DNA from: Kordiimonadales bacterium
Lineage (GTDB): Bacteria > Pseudomonadota > Alphaproteobacteria > Sphingomonadales > Kordiimonadaceae
DNA length: 48,094 nucleotides
Assembly: GCA_015485385.1 (NCBI GenBank)
Contig: WFTS01000027.1
Location: 1-48,094, forward strand
Reading direction: 5' to 3'
The translations under genes were made by a program, and so were the position numbers. How positions within the stretch are numbered: the first letter of the stretch is position 1; each line of letters begins with the position of its first letter. Shown here one piece after another: positions 28,808-37,240 of the stretch. The notes beneath the pieces are model-generated. The model ran no database searches. It saw only the letters and a list, made by a program, of their open reading frames with translations, and had not been told where the DNA came from.

Positions 28808-28861
28808 CTTCTTACACACTTGGGGCTCCTTACACACTTGGGGCGCCTTAGACGTTTGGAA
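28808..28861. repeat. Three tandem 18-bp units after ilvC
   Basis: CTTCTTACACACTTGGGG (28808), CTCCTTACACACTTGGGG (28826) and the diverged CGCCTTAGACGTTTGGAA (28844). The array begins six bases after the ilvC stop and ends before the terminator, so it is transcribed as 3' UTR. Confidence 0.85.
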
Positions 28862-28875
28862 AGTTATAGTATGAA

Positions 28876-28905
28876 GGGCGGTTCTTACTTGAAGCCGCCC
28901 TTTTT
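28876..28905 (+). terminator. Rho-independent terminator of ilvBNC
   Basis: GGGCGG...CCGCCC stem with inner TTC/GAA pairing, followed by five T. Confidence 0.88.
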
Positions 28906-28934
28906 ATTTATGTTAGGTTTGTTTTGCTGAAAAA

Positions 28935-29840
28935 TTATGTCGGTAGGTTTGGAAATAGCTCTTTAGCTTTTTGCGCGGCAAAATCCTTGAACAACCTAAC
29001 CGGTCGCCGCATGTGACGTTTTCCTAAATGAACAATGGATAATGCCTGCTTGGGAAAATGCCACGTTGGCAATATTTCTAGAAGTTTCCCATCACGGATG
29101 AGGTGGGGCAAAACTATGGGCGGTAGCTCGCCTATTCCTGCACCGCCCTCCAAGGCAACAGCCAGACCAGCATAATCATTCATTTCCAAAGAAGGCTGGA
29201 TGGCTATATGTACACGCTTTTCATTCTGGCCAAGTACCCACTCGTTGCTGGTTCCCCAAAAGGAGAAAGCTAGAAGGCGATGGTTGATTAAATCTTGTGG
29301 TTCTAGGATTGGTGCATTGTTATGTATGTAATCTGGGCTGGCGACCAATTGGTGTCGGTAGGCGAGTATAGTTTGCTTGATCAAAGAGCTATTGGGCAGT
29401 TGACCAACACGAAATCCTAGGTCTATTCCCTCAGAAATTGGATCAACATACCTGTCTGTGATCATCACTTGAAAGCGTACATTTGGGTGGCTGGCTTGAA
29501 AGGCGATGATAAGGGGCGATAAAACACTATCAGCAATATTGGGCGGCGCAGCTATGCGCAGTGTCCCGCTAATATCTGTGGTTTTCTGTGAAACAATAGC
29601 CTTGATCGCATCTTCAATTTCTGCGCTTTTCTGTGCTTGTGATAACAGTTCGGCCCCAACATCTGTAAGGTGCAGCTTGCGAGTGGAGCGCTCAAGAAGG
29701 CGTAATCCTAAAGCATTTTCAAGATCAGAAATTCTCCGACTAACTGTAGATTTAGGCAAATTTAATATTCTGGCAGCCTCAGAAAAGCTGCCTACTTCAA
29801 CGATTTTAGCAAAAAGCACAAGTGCATTCAGGTCCGGCAT
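28935..29840 (-). CDS. LysR family transcriptional regulator
   Basis: A 301-residue LysR protein. The N-terminal winged helix is typical (LNALVLFAKIVEVGSFSEAARILNLPKSTVSRRISDLENALGLRLLERSTRKLHLT). The C-terminal effector domain starts with SGTLRIAAPPNIADSVLSPLI and has the usual periplasmic-binding-protein fold. LysR proteins usually control the divergent neighbour, here the small exported protein at 29973. The short palindrome TTCCATATTTGGAA lies immediately before its own start. The effector is unknown. It most resembles the CrgA/AaeR-like branch. Confidence 0.92.
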   Translation of the reverse strand: MPDLNALVLFAKIVEVGSFSEAARILNLPKSTVSRRISDLENALGLRLLERSTRKLHLTDVGAELLSQAQKSAEIEDAIKAIVSQKTTDISGTLRIAAPPNIADSVLSPLIIAFQASHPNVRFQVMITDRYVDPISEGIDLGFRVGQLPNSSLIKQTILAYRHQLVASPDYIHNNAPILEPQDLINHRLLAFSFWGTSNEWVLGQNEKRVHIAIQPSLEMNDYAGLAVALEGGAGIGELPPIVLPHLIRDGKLLEILPTWHFPKQALSIVHLGKRHMRRPVRLFKDFAAQKAKELFPNLPT

Positions 29841-29845
29841 AATTG

Positions 29846-29859
29846 TTCCATATTTGGAA
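29846..29859. promoter_or_regulatory. Possible LysR operator
   Basis: TTCCA-TATT-TGGAA is a perfect inverted repeat in the divergent gap, six bases before the LysR start codon. This is a plausible autoregulatory site; binding is inferred. Confidence 0.4.
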
Positions 29860-29972
29860 TATTAATTTCTAATAACAACCTCTAGTGCCATATTATATTT
29901 AATCATACGTTATTTATCATGCTTGTCATAAAATTTATCGAAATATTACTTTGAAAATTCAAGGAAGAAGCA

Positions 29973-30449
29973 ATGAAGACAATGACGATGAAAACATTAG
30001 GTATGATCTCAACACTGATTTTTGCCACAGGGGCAATCGCTGATCAAAATCAAACCGACATAAGAAATATTGAAAGCTTACTGTACCGTTATGAGGAGGC
30101 TTTGAATGGATCTGATATCAAAACAATTATGACACTATATGCTGTTGACGGTGTTTTTATGCCGCAACATAGCCCATCAAAGGTGGGTGAAACAGCCGTG
30201 CGTTCAGCATACCAGCAGGTGTTTAAGACAATAGACTTACAAGTGAAATTTGATATCAAAGAAATTTTGCAGATTAGTCCGGATTGGGCGATTGCCCGAA
30301 CCAATTCTGGGGGGACTGTTCGCCTGCTTGCAAATAACCAAAGCGGGGCTGAAGCTAATCAGGAATTATTTGTTCTACAGAAAGACGGGTCTGGTGAATG
30401 GAAAATTGCTCGCTATGCCTTTTCAACGACGAGCCCTCGTCGGAATTAA
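29973..30449 (+). CDS. Exported SnoaL/NTF2-like protein
   Basis: A 158-residue protein. An N-terminal signal peptide (TLGMISTLIFATGAIADQ, probable cleavage after IA-D) leads into an NTF2-like cone fold: IRNIESLLYRYEEALNGSDIKTIMTLYAVDGVFMPQHSP, then VKFDIKEILQISPDWAIARTNSGGTV and GEWKIARYAFSTT. This matches the SgcJ/EcaC-like DUF4440 group, whose activities are mostly unknown. ATG 29973 follows AAGGAAG. It is divergent from the LysR gene, which probably controls it. Confidence 0.8.
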   Translation: MKTMTMKTLGMISTLIFATGAIADQNQTDIRNIESLLYRYEEALNGSDIKTIMTLYAVDGVFMPQHSPSKVGETAVRSAYQQVFKTIDLQVKFDIKEILQISPDWAIARTNSGGTVRLLANNQSGAEANQELFVLQKDGSGEWKIARYAFSTTSPRRN

Positions 30450-30471
30450 CGTTAAAGATCTGCTAAGGAAA

Positions 30472-30501
30472 TTAATGGCGGAGCTTGGCCTTCGCCATTA
30501 A
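30472..30501. terminator. Hairpin between convergent genes
   Basis: A perfect 9-bp stem, TTAATGGCG / CGCCATTAA, with a 12-base loop, between the NTF2-like gene and the convergent binding-protein gene. It has no long T run on either side, so a bidirectional terminator role is likely but not certain. Confidence 0.5.
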
Positions 30502-30525
30502 ACCGATGATATACGGATGAAGGCC

Positions 30526-31368
30526 TTATTTCGCGAAAATGAAGGCCGGGTTACTGGATTCCACTGGCTTTGCTCGCGCAAGCATATGTGTCATGGTTTG
30601 GGCGTTAAGAGCTTTGGAATAGCCGGTTTGCCACATGTTGATAAAGGCTGCTTCAAGCTGGGGAGCTAATGCAGCGTTTCGTTTGTGAATAAGATGAAAT
30701 AGAGGTTCCACGATCAACGGTTTCCCTACAATTCTAATCTCGTTTTTTGGTAAAGAAAAGCGCGCAAGAGTAACTCGGATATCGCGTTTGATACCAATGC
30801 CTACGTCTATTCTTCCGGCAAGAAGTAAGTTGACAAGTTGTGTATAGTCACTTGTTGTCAAAGGGGCCATGTCCCGTGTAAGCATTTCGGCATACCGTTC
30901 GCCGCTGACAATACCTATTTTTAAGCCTTGCAGATCTTTTACACTTTCCATTTTCAAGCTGGTGGATTTGGTGATCACAACCCCTTCAATTTCAATTACG
31001 GGGCTGCTCAGAGCAATTAAGTTTCTATATTCATGGGGCGTGCCTCGAATTCGAGCAACCTCACCATCAAATTTCCCTGCATTCGCCATGACAATTGAGC
31101 GCCGGCATGGAAGTGCTGCGAATTTTGCGGTGATGCCAATCCGCCGGTAGGCCTCAGAAACTAATTTCTCCGCAAAATAGTGGGTTGTATGATTTTCGCA
31201 CCTTGCGATGGTTAGTATGCGCTCAACCTTTGCTGTTGGTAAGCTCTGTAAATCTGTTGTTTTTTGAAGTGGTAAATTAGCATCCGCAGTATACGCAGGG
31301 CTTGAAATTAATATTGATAGGTAAAAGATTGGACCAACAATCAGTTGAATGGCATTCTGCCTTTTCAT
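30526..31368 (-). CDS. Orphan periplasmic solute-binding-like protein
   Basis: A 280-residue exported protein of the family 3 binding-protein type (SBP_bac_3). The signal peptide ends near SSPAYTA-D. The mature part has LTIARCENHTTHYFAEKLVSEAYRRIGI, the typical LQGLKIGIVSGERYAEML hinge, and a final helical section. No permease or ATPase is nearby, so it may act as a sensor or belong to a distant transporter. Two cysteines (RCEN, LPCRRS) may form a disulfide. The ligand is unknown. Confidence 0.75.
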   Translation of the reverse strand: MKRQNAIQLIVGPIFYLSILISSPAYTADANLPLQKTTDLQSLPTAKVERILTIARCENHTTHYFAEKLVSEAYRRIGITAKFAALPCRRSIVMANAGKFDGEVARIRGTPHEYRNLIALSSPVIEIEGVVITKSTSLKMESVKDLQGLKIGIVSGERYAEMLTRDMAPLTTSDYTQLVNLLLAGRIDVGIGIKRDIRVTLARFSLPKNEIRIVGKPLIVEPLFHLIHKRNAALAPQLEAAFINMWQTGYSKALNAQTMTHMLARAKPVESSNPAFIFAK

Positions 31369-31711
31369 GATTATCCCTCAATTGAATGTTCCGGAAGGTT
31401 TAAATGACTTTAACCTTACCGAAACCATCGTAATTTAGCACTATACTCTATGTTCGAGATTTTGTTGCATCTTAATATATGACAAGATGGTGAGTGCCTG
31501 AAACTATGTTTAATTTTGTCATGAATGCAGTCAGGAAAATGCAAACGAAAGAATATTTCTCTGAGTTTTTCAGGATTCCCCTAGTTTTTGGCATAAGTGT
31601 GTATTTTGTCAGTAAATTTGAAATATAATTTCACAAAATAAGCCCTTGCGAATATATTATAATTTGTTACACCTTTGGCGGATCGAAAATACCACAGCTT
31701 ATTGGGCGTAA
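31369..31711. other. Intergenic region between the binding-protein gene and the leu leader
   Basis: AT-rich, with promoters for both directions. An imperfect palindrome at 31393-31420 (GGAAGGTTTAAA / TTTAACCTTACC) lies just upstream of the binding-protein gene. TATAAT at 31658-31663 is a good -10 for the leu leader, but its -35 is poor. A small ORF at 31506-31628 is listed separately. Confidence 0.5.
31506..31628 (+). CDS. Possible small membrane protein
   Basis: A 40-codon frame, MFNFVMNAVRKMQTKEYF..., with a hydrophobic stretch IPLVFGISVYFV near the end. The composition (basic amphipathic start, then a short apolar segment) is protein-like, but the ribosome site is poor (GGTGAG 11 bases away), and I know no homologue. 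Confidence 0.25.
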   Translation: MFNFVMNAVRKMQTKEYFSEFFRIPLVFGISVYFVSKFEI

Positions 31712-31888
31712 ATGGTTCACAGTACAGACATTAAGAGGCAAAGCGGGCTGAAAGCGAACGTTGTAACCGTGTCTACTGACGCGGTGGCTCCTCGGTGTAG
31801 TCTTCTGTCATTCAGCGGCGCAGTTGTGACGCTTTGTTTTCTATTGTTGCTGGAGCTCTTAGACACTGGCCGACTTATCGGCCCTTAG
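31712..31888 (+). CDS. leuL: Leucine leader peptide for leuA attenuation
   Basis: A 58-codon frame from ATG 31712 (or a shorter 20-codon one from GTG 31826). Its key part is CTT TGT TTT CTA TTG TTG CTG, then GAG CTC TTA: seven Leu codons in ten, using all six leucine codons. Downstream, GGCCGA-CTTA-TCGGCC (31868-31883) competes with CCCTTAGGC / GCTTAAGGG (31882-31932), so ribosome position on the Leu codons would choose the fold. leuA starts 95 bases after the stop. Peptide-based control of leuA is known in proteobacteria; here there is no clear U run, so the output may be translational or Rho-dependent. A -10 TATAAT is at 31658. Confidence 0.7.
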   Translation: MVHSTDIKRQSGLKANVVTVSTDAVAPRCSLLSFSGAVVTLCFLLLLELLDTGRLIGP

Positions 31889-31983
31889 GCAATCGGTGCG
31901 TGGCGCGAAAGTTGCGTAACAATGCTTAAGGGGAATGCCAATGATTTCATTTTTCAGGTTTGATAAAAAATAGGAATAGAGCC

Positions 31984-33537
31984 ATGTCACAAAGTGACAA
32001 GAACCATGTGAGAATTTTCGATACGACATTGCGGGACGGAGAACAATCGCCCGGCGCATCGATGACTTTGGAAGAAAAGCTTAACATCGCTGAAGTGTTG
32101 GATGCGATGCAAGTAGATGTGATTGAGGCAGGTTTTGCCATTGCTTCAAACGGTGATTTTGAATGCGTGAAAAAAATCGCCGAGCGCATCAAAAATTCAA
32201 CAGTTTGCTCCCTTGCGCGTGCGGCGATTGGCGATATTGAGCGCGCGGCTGAGGCATTAAAGCCTGCTGCGAATGCACGTATCCATACATTCATTGCTAC
32301 CAGTCCGCTGCATATGCGCGTTAAATTACAAATGCAGCCTGATGAGGTTCTGGACGCGATCCACAAATCGGTTAGCCGCGCCCGTAATTTTGTTGGGGAT
32401 GTGGAATGGAGCGCTGAGGACGCAACCCGTACTGAGCTTGATTTTCTTTATAAAGCTGTTGAAACCGCGATTAAGGCGGGGGCAACGACGATTAACCTGC
32501 CGGACACTGTGGGTTACGGAGTACCCGAAGAATATACGGCTATGTTTCGCTCGGTGATTGAAAATGTGCCAGATGCAGACAAAGTGATTTTTTCCACCCA
32601 TTGCCACAATGATTTGGGGCTTGCTGTAGCGAATTCTTTAGCAGGGCTTGCTGGCGGTGCGCGTCAGATAGAATGTACCATTAACGGTATAGGCGAGAGA
32701 GCAGGTAATGCTGCCATGGAAGAGATTGTTATGGCGCTGAAAACCCGCGCCGATATATTGCCGTGGCACACCAATATTAAAACCACAGAGATTATGCGGG
32801 CTTCAAAATTGGTGTCTACAGTGACAGGCTTTGCAGTTCAGAATAATAAAGCCATTGTTGGTGCAAATGCATTTGCGCATGAGGCTGGTATTCACCAAGA
32901 TGGTGTGCTGAAAGATGCAGAGACCTATGAAATCATGACACCTGCGTCGGTTGGTGTAACCAAGTCAACGTTGGTGATGGGTAAGCATTCGGGACGGCAC
33001 GCATTCGCGGACAAACTTCAGGATTTGGGCTACGAGCTAGGCGACAATGCCTTTCAAGAATGTTTTCGCCGCTTCAAGGCACTGGGGGACCGCAAGAAAA
33101 ATATCTATGACGAAGATATTATCGCACTTGTTGATGATGAGGTCGCAACGTGGGCAAATCGGATGCAGGTGATTTCTGTAAACACCTATTCTTCCAGTAA
33201 TGGGTCGGCTGTTTGTGATCTGACAATGACAGTGGACGGCGATAAGGTAAAAACGGTTACTTATGGCTCTGGTCCTGTGGATGCGGCCTTTAATTCGGTC
33301 AAAGACTTGATCAATATATCGCCACACTTACAGTTGTTTCAAGTGCATGCCGTAACACACGGAACGGATGCTCAGGCCGAATGTACCGTGCGGTTAGAGC
33401 ATGATAACCGAACGGTTAACGGGCAGGGGGCACATGAGGATACTATTACGGCTGCTGCGCGTGCATATGTATCTGCGGTCAATAAACTGTTGGTCAAGCG
33501 AGAGAAAAAAGCCCCCGGGCCTGTCGCGGTACAGTAA
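31984..33537 (+). CDS. leuA: 2-isopropylmalate synthase
   Basis: First committed step of leucine synthesis: acetyl-CoA plus 2-ketoisovalerate to 2-isopropylmalate. It has 517 residues, with the catalytic TIM barrel first (FDTTLRDGEQSPGASM, STHCHNDLGLAVANSLAG, GIGERAGNAAMEEIVM) and a C-terminal LeuA allosteric domain that binds leucine (about residues 390-510). The frame opens at TTG 31960, but ATG 31984 has AGGA nine bases upstream. It sits behind the leucine leader peptide. Its substrate comes from the ilv pathway encoded 4 kb upstream. Confidence 0.97.
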   Translation: MSQSDKNHVRIFDTTLRDGEQSPGASMTLEEKLNIAEVLDAMQVDVIEAGFAIASNGDFECVKKIAERIKNSTVCSLARAAIGDIERAAEALKPAANARIHTFIATSPLHMRVKLQMQPDEVLDAIHKSVSRARNFVGDVEWSAEDATRTELDFLYKAVETAIKAGATTINLPDTVGYGVPEEYTAMFRSVIENVPDADKVIFSTHCHNDLGLAVANSLAGLAGGARQIECTINGIGERAGNAAMEEIVMALKTRADILPWHTNIKTTEIMRASKLVSTVTGFAVQNNKAIVGANAFAHEAGIHQDGVLKDAETYEIMTPASVGVTKSTLVMGKHSGRHAFADKLQDLGYELGDNAFQECFRRFKALGDRKKNIYDEDIIALVDDEVATWANRMQVISVNTYSSSNGSAVCDLTMTVDGDKVKTVTYGSGPVDAAFNSVKDLINISPHLQLFQVHAVTHGTDAQAECTVRLEHDNRTVNGQGAHEDTITAAARAYVSAVNKLLVKREKKAPGPVAVQ

Positions 33538-33564
33538 ATCCGAGGCCTGTCGCTGTATATTAAA
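33518..33564. repeat. 26-bp tandem duplication across the leuA stop codon
   Basis: GGCCTGTCGCGGTACAGTAAA (33518) is repeated as GGCCTGTCGCTGTATATTAAA at 33544, 18 of 21 bases identical. The first copy contains the leuA stop codon. Confidence 0.8.
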
Positions 33565-33633
33565 CATAGCATATCCAACGGCCTCTAAAAGCAAATGAGG
33601 CTCGCCTCTACTAGGCATTTTCAGGTTGCATTA

Positions 33634-33676
33634 CCCCATGAATTGTTGATACGAAGACGAGCAACAATTCATGGGG
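33634..33676. promoter_or_regulatory. Perfect 15-bp hairpin over the CPBP ribosome site
   Basis: CCCCATGAATTGTTG (33634-33648), a 13-base loop, and CAACAATTCATGGGG (33662-33676). The right arm ends in the GGGG that is the only ribosome site for ATG 33684. There is no T run after it, so terminator function alone is unlikely. It could block CPBP translation until melted or processed, or act as the leuA mRNA 3' end. Confidence 0.7.
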
Positions 33677-33683
33677 GTTATTT

Positions 33684-34475
33684 ATGACAGATACGATTGC
33701 ACAAGAACCAATGGGCGGCTCAGTACCTGAGGAACCACAGCCGGCAACACCTTATCAACTAACAATAAAGCGCGGATTTTTGGCCTTTGCCATTATGTTG
33801 GGGAGCCAAATTTTAGTTGGTTTCATTATGGCCTTTGTCCCGTCTGTACTCGCAGCACTGAATGGTGAAAAACCAGAAATAAACATTGTTTCCATCACAA
33901 TATTTTCGGTGCTTATCAGCGGCTTTTTTTTATGGTGGTGGGTCCGCAATGATATGCGAAGATTTGGTCCGTCTTTCGCCCCACAAATTGGCTTGAGACC
34001 CAGCAGTATGTCTGTGCGTGATATTGTTATTCTATCTGTGGTGACATTTGCTGCTGTGAGATTTCTATCTATGGCTTATATGGGCGTGGTGTCCGAACTT
34101 GGCGGTGATGCTGACAGTGTAGGGGCCGCAGAACAAATATTTGCAGCAGCCCGTGAGAATGGATCAGTTTTTGATAAATACGGTATGTTATTTACTGTGA
34201 TTTTTGTGGCTCCTTTTCTTGAGGAACTAGTCTTCCGGGGGTATCTGCAATCTTCATTGCTTCATAAAATGCCGATATGGGCTGCTATTTTCATTTCTTC
34301 AGGCGTGTTCGCCACAGTGCACGGCAACCTTGTTCTATGGCCGATTTATTTTATGCTCGGCGCCAGTATGGGGTGGGTGTTTTATAAAAGTGGTTCCTTG
34401 AGGGCCGCCATCGGTTTTCATCTGGTGAACAATCTGATTTTTGGCATTGTGGCTGTTATGGGGTGGACAATTTAA
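33684..34475 (+). CDS. CPBP family intramembrane glutamic endopeptidase
   Basis: Predicted membrane protease of the CAAX-processing/bacteriocin-processing (Abi, Rce1-like) family, 263 residues, about seven or eight hydrophobic segments. The catalytic signatures are present: EELVFRG (EExxxR) at about residue 177, FATVHG (FxxxH) at about 211, and a final FHLVNN. The first 25 residues are a polar, Pro/Glu-rich cytoplasmic tail. Substrates are unknown. Its ribosome site lies in the right arm of the hairpin at 33634-33676. Confidence 0.87.
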   Translation: MTDTIAQEPMGGSVPEEPQPATPYQLTIKRGFLAFAIMLGSQILVGFIMAFVPSVLAALNGEKPEINIVSITIFSVLISGFFLWWWVRNDMRRFGPSFAPQIGLRPSSMSVRDIVILSVVTFAAVRFLSMAYMGVVSELGGDADSVGAAEQIFAAARENGSVFDKYGMLFTVIFVAPFLEELVFRGYLQSSLLHKMPIWAAIFISSGVFATVHGNLVLWPIYFMLGASMGWVFYKSGSLRAAIGFHLVNNLIFGIVAVMGWTI

Positions 34476-34506
34476 TAGGCCTGCTAACGAATAGGCCCGC
34501 ATAACG
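34474..34506. repeat. 16-17-bp tandem duplication at the CPBP stop codon
   Basis: AATAGGCCTGCTAACG (34474) and AATAGGCCCGCATAACG (34490) are 15 of 17 identical; the first unit begins inside the TAA stop codon. Confidence 0.75.
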
Positions 34507-34702
34507 CCTCTTGTAAAAAGGGTGCCTTTGAAGCCTTAGTTGGACCGTATTGGGCCGCTTTTCCATTTGAGGAACAAAAACTCGCCGCAATCCTGTGGTA
34601 GGGTCGTGTTTCTGGTTGTCTCGCAGGGGTTTCTGCCGCATAACCTATGCTAAGAGTCGCGCTGCGACGCGTTTGATTAATTTATTTTTTAAGAGGCACT
34701 AA

Positions 34703-35737
<1,035 letters not shown>

Positions 35738-35797
35738 GCCCTTATCGTTCAGGCATTTCCAAGCCTTTTTCTTGGGCTGTTTTAGGGGAGGAAACCA

Positions 35798-36691
35798 CTG
35801 AGCCCATCAATACAAACCGCTAGATTGCCCGGTAGGGGATCTGGATCACCCCGCGCAAATCGTGGGCGTGTCTCATTGTGGTTTTATATGGTCTCGGCTG
35901 GTATTTTCTTGTTTTTAGAGGCGTTTGGCCCTGGGATACCAAGCCAGATACGAGCCGTTGCAAATGACGTGGTTGCACCTGTTTTGTATGTGTTGGAACG
36001 TCCAGTGCGGGCCGTACAGGCCGGGTTAGAGCGTTTGGCTGGCGCAGGCGATATTTATTTAGAAAATCAAAACCTACGAGCAAGAAACGAACGCCTACGC
36101 CAGTGGCGTGACGCGGCGCTTCAGTTGGGGCGAGAAAATGATCGTTTGCGCCAGATATTAAAAGTACCAAAACGAGAAGTGCCTTTGGCTGCCACGGCGC
36201 ATGTGATCGGTGTTGGCGGCGGAACTTTTGAACGCAGCATCCTTGTGGATGCAGGAAGCTCAGACAATGTCCGGCGCGGTTTTCCCGTGATGGATGAAAG
36301 CGGTTTGCTCGGTCGTGTTATTCAGGTAGGCCGCTGGAGCAGTCGGGTGCTGTTGGTCACGGACTTAAACAGCCGTATTCCTGTTCGTATTGAACGCTCT
36401 GGCGCGTTGGCCATTGCGGAGGGTCAAAATGAACGGTTCCTAAGGCTGCGGTTTTTACCGCGTGACACGGATGTGCAAGTTGGAGACAGAATTGTGACAT
36501 CTGGTCATGGTGGTGCGTTTCCCCCTAACGTTTTGGTTGCCCGCGTTTCAGAAGTTGAAGCTGATTATATTTATCTAGAACCCGCAGGCTTTCTTGGCAC
36601 TTTAGATTATGTACGCATCATGGCTTACCGAGCCGTGCCGGATGAAAGTGACGTTCTTTTAAGCGATAAGGAGGCTAAGCCCGGTGGCTAA
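35798..36691 (+). CDS. mreC: Rod-shape protein MreC
   Basis: Periplasmic scaffold of the elongasome, anchored by one N-terminal helix (LWFYMVSAGIFLFLEAFGPG). Then comes a coiled coil (ENQNLRARNERLRQWRDAALQLGRENDRLRQIL) and two beta-barrel domains (ILVDAGSSDNVRRGFPVMDESGLLGRVIQVG). TTG 35825 opens the usual frame but has no ribosome site. CTG 35798, in the same frame, follows GGGGAGG by six bases and gives about 297 residues, so I propose CTG as the start. It overlaps mreD by eight bases. Confidence 0.92.
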   Translation: MSPSIQTARLPGRGSGSPRANRGRVSLWFYMVSAGIFLFLEAFGPGIPSQIRAVANDVVAPVLYVLERPVRAVQAGLERLAGAGDIYLENQNLRARNERLRQWRDAALQLGRENDRLRQILKVPKREVPLAATAHVIGVGGGTFERSILVDAGSSDNVRRGFPVMDESGLLGRVIQVGRWSSRVLLVTDLNSRIPVRIERSGALAIAEGQNERFLRLRFLPRDTDVQVGDRIVTSGHGGAFPPNVLVARVSEVEADYIYLEPAGFLGTLDYVRIMAYRAVPDESDVLLSDKEAKPGG

Positions 36692-37190
36692 AGGTTTATC
36701 TCCAATGGTATCTGGCGGGGCGGTTGGTTTATTGCCACTGTTTACTACGCTATTTCTTGCGATTGTAATGCTGTTACCAATTGGTAGCGGTGTGGCCAAT
36801 GTGACGATGCCGCATCTGGTTTTAATTTCGGTTTTTTACTGGCTTTCGTCTAGGCCTTTGTTGATGCCTTATGGTGCCTGTGCTGGAGTGGGCTTTGTTC
36901 TTGATTTGTGGCTGGGTGTACCGCTTGGCCTGAATATGGTTTTGCTTTTATCAGCGCGGCTGTTTGTTTTAACTCAGTTAAAGCATTATAAAGGGCGCAA
37001 TAAACTGGTACAATGGGCGGTCTTCGCTGTGATGGCGTTGGGGCTCTATGCTTTATCATGGGCCATGATGTCTGTGGTCAATGCACGGATCTGGCCCATA
37101 AAACCTTTGGCGCTTCAATGGCTGGTTACAGCTTTTTCTTATGCGCCTGTTGCGTTCTTTCTTGGCCGCTTACGGCGCTGGGCAATGTAA
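36684..37190 (+). CDS. mreD: Rod-shape protein MreD
   Basis: Small integral membrane protein of 168 residues that links MreC to PBP2 and RodA. It has about five hydrophobic segments (GLLPLFTTLFLAIVMLLPIG, VTMPHLVLISVFYWLSS, and others) and the family-like ACAGVGFVLDLWLGVPLGLNMVLLL. It starts with GTG at 36684 inside the end of mreC, after AAGGAGGC. The call rests on hydropathy, the LDLWLGVPLG motif and position in the mre order. Confidence 0.93.
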   Translation: MAKGLSPMVSGGAVGLLPLFTTLFLAIVMLLPIGSGVANVTMPHLVLISVFYWLSSRPLLMPYGACAGVGFVLDLWLGVPLGLNMVLLLSARLFVLTQLKHYKGRNKLVQWAVFAVMALGLYALSWAMMSVVNARIWPIKPLALQWLVTAFSYAPVAFFLGRLRRWAM

Positions 37191-37240
37191 ATGCTTTTGG
37201 CAGGAAAACCGCTCAGTATGGTTGAGGCTTTTTAAGACGT

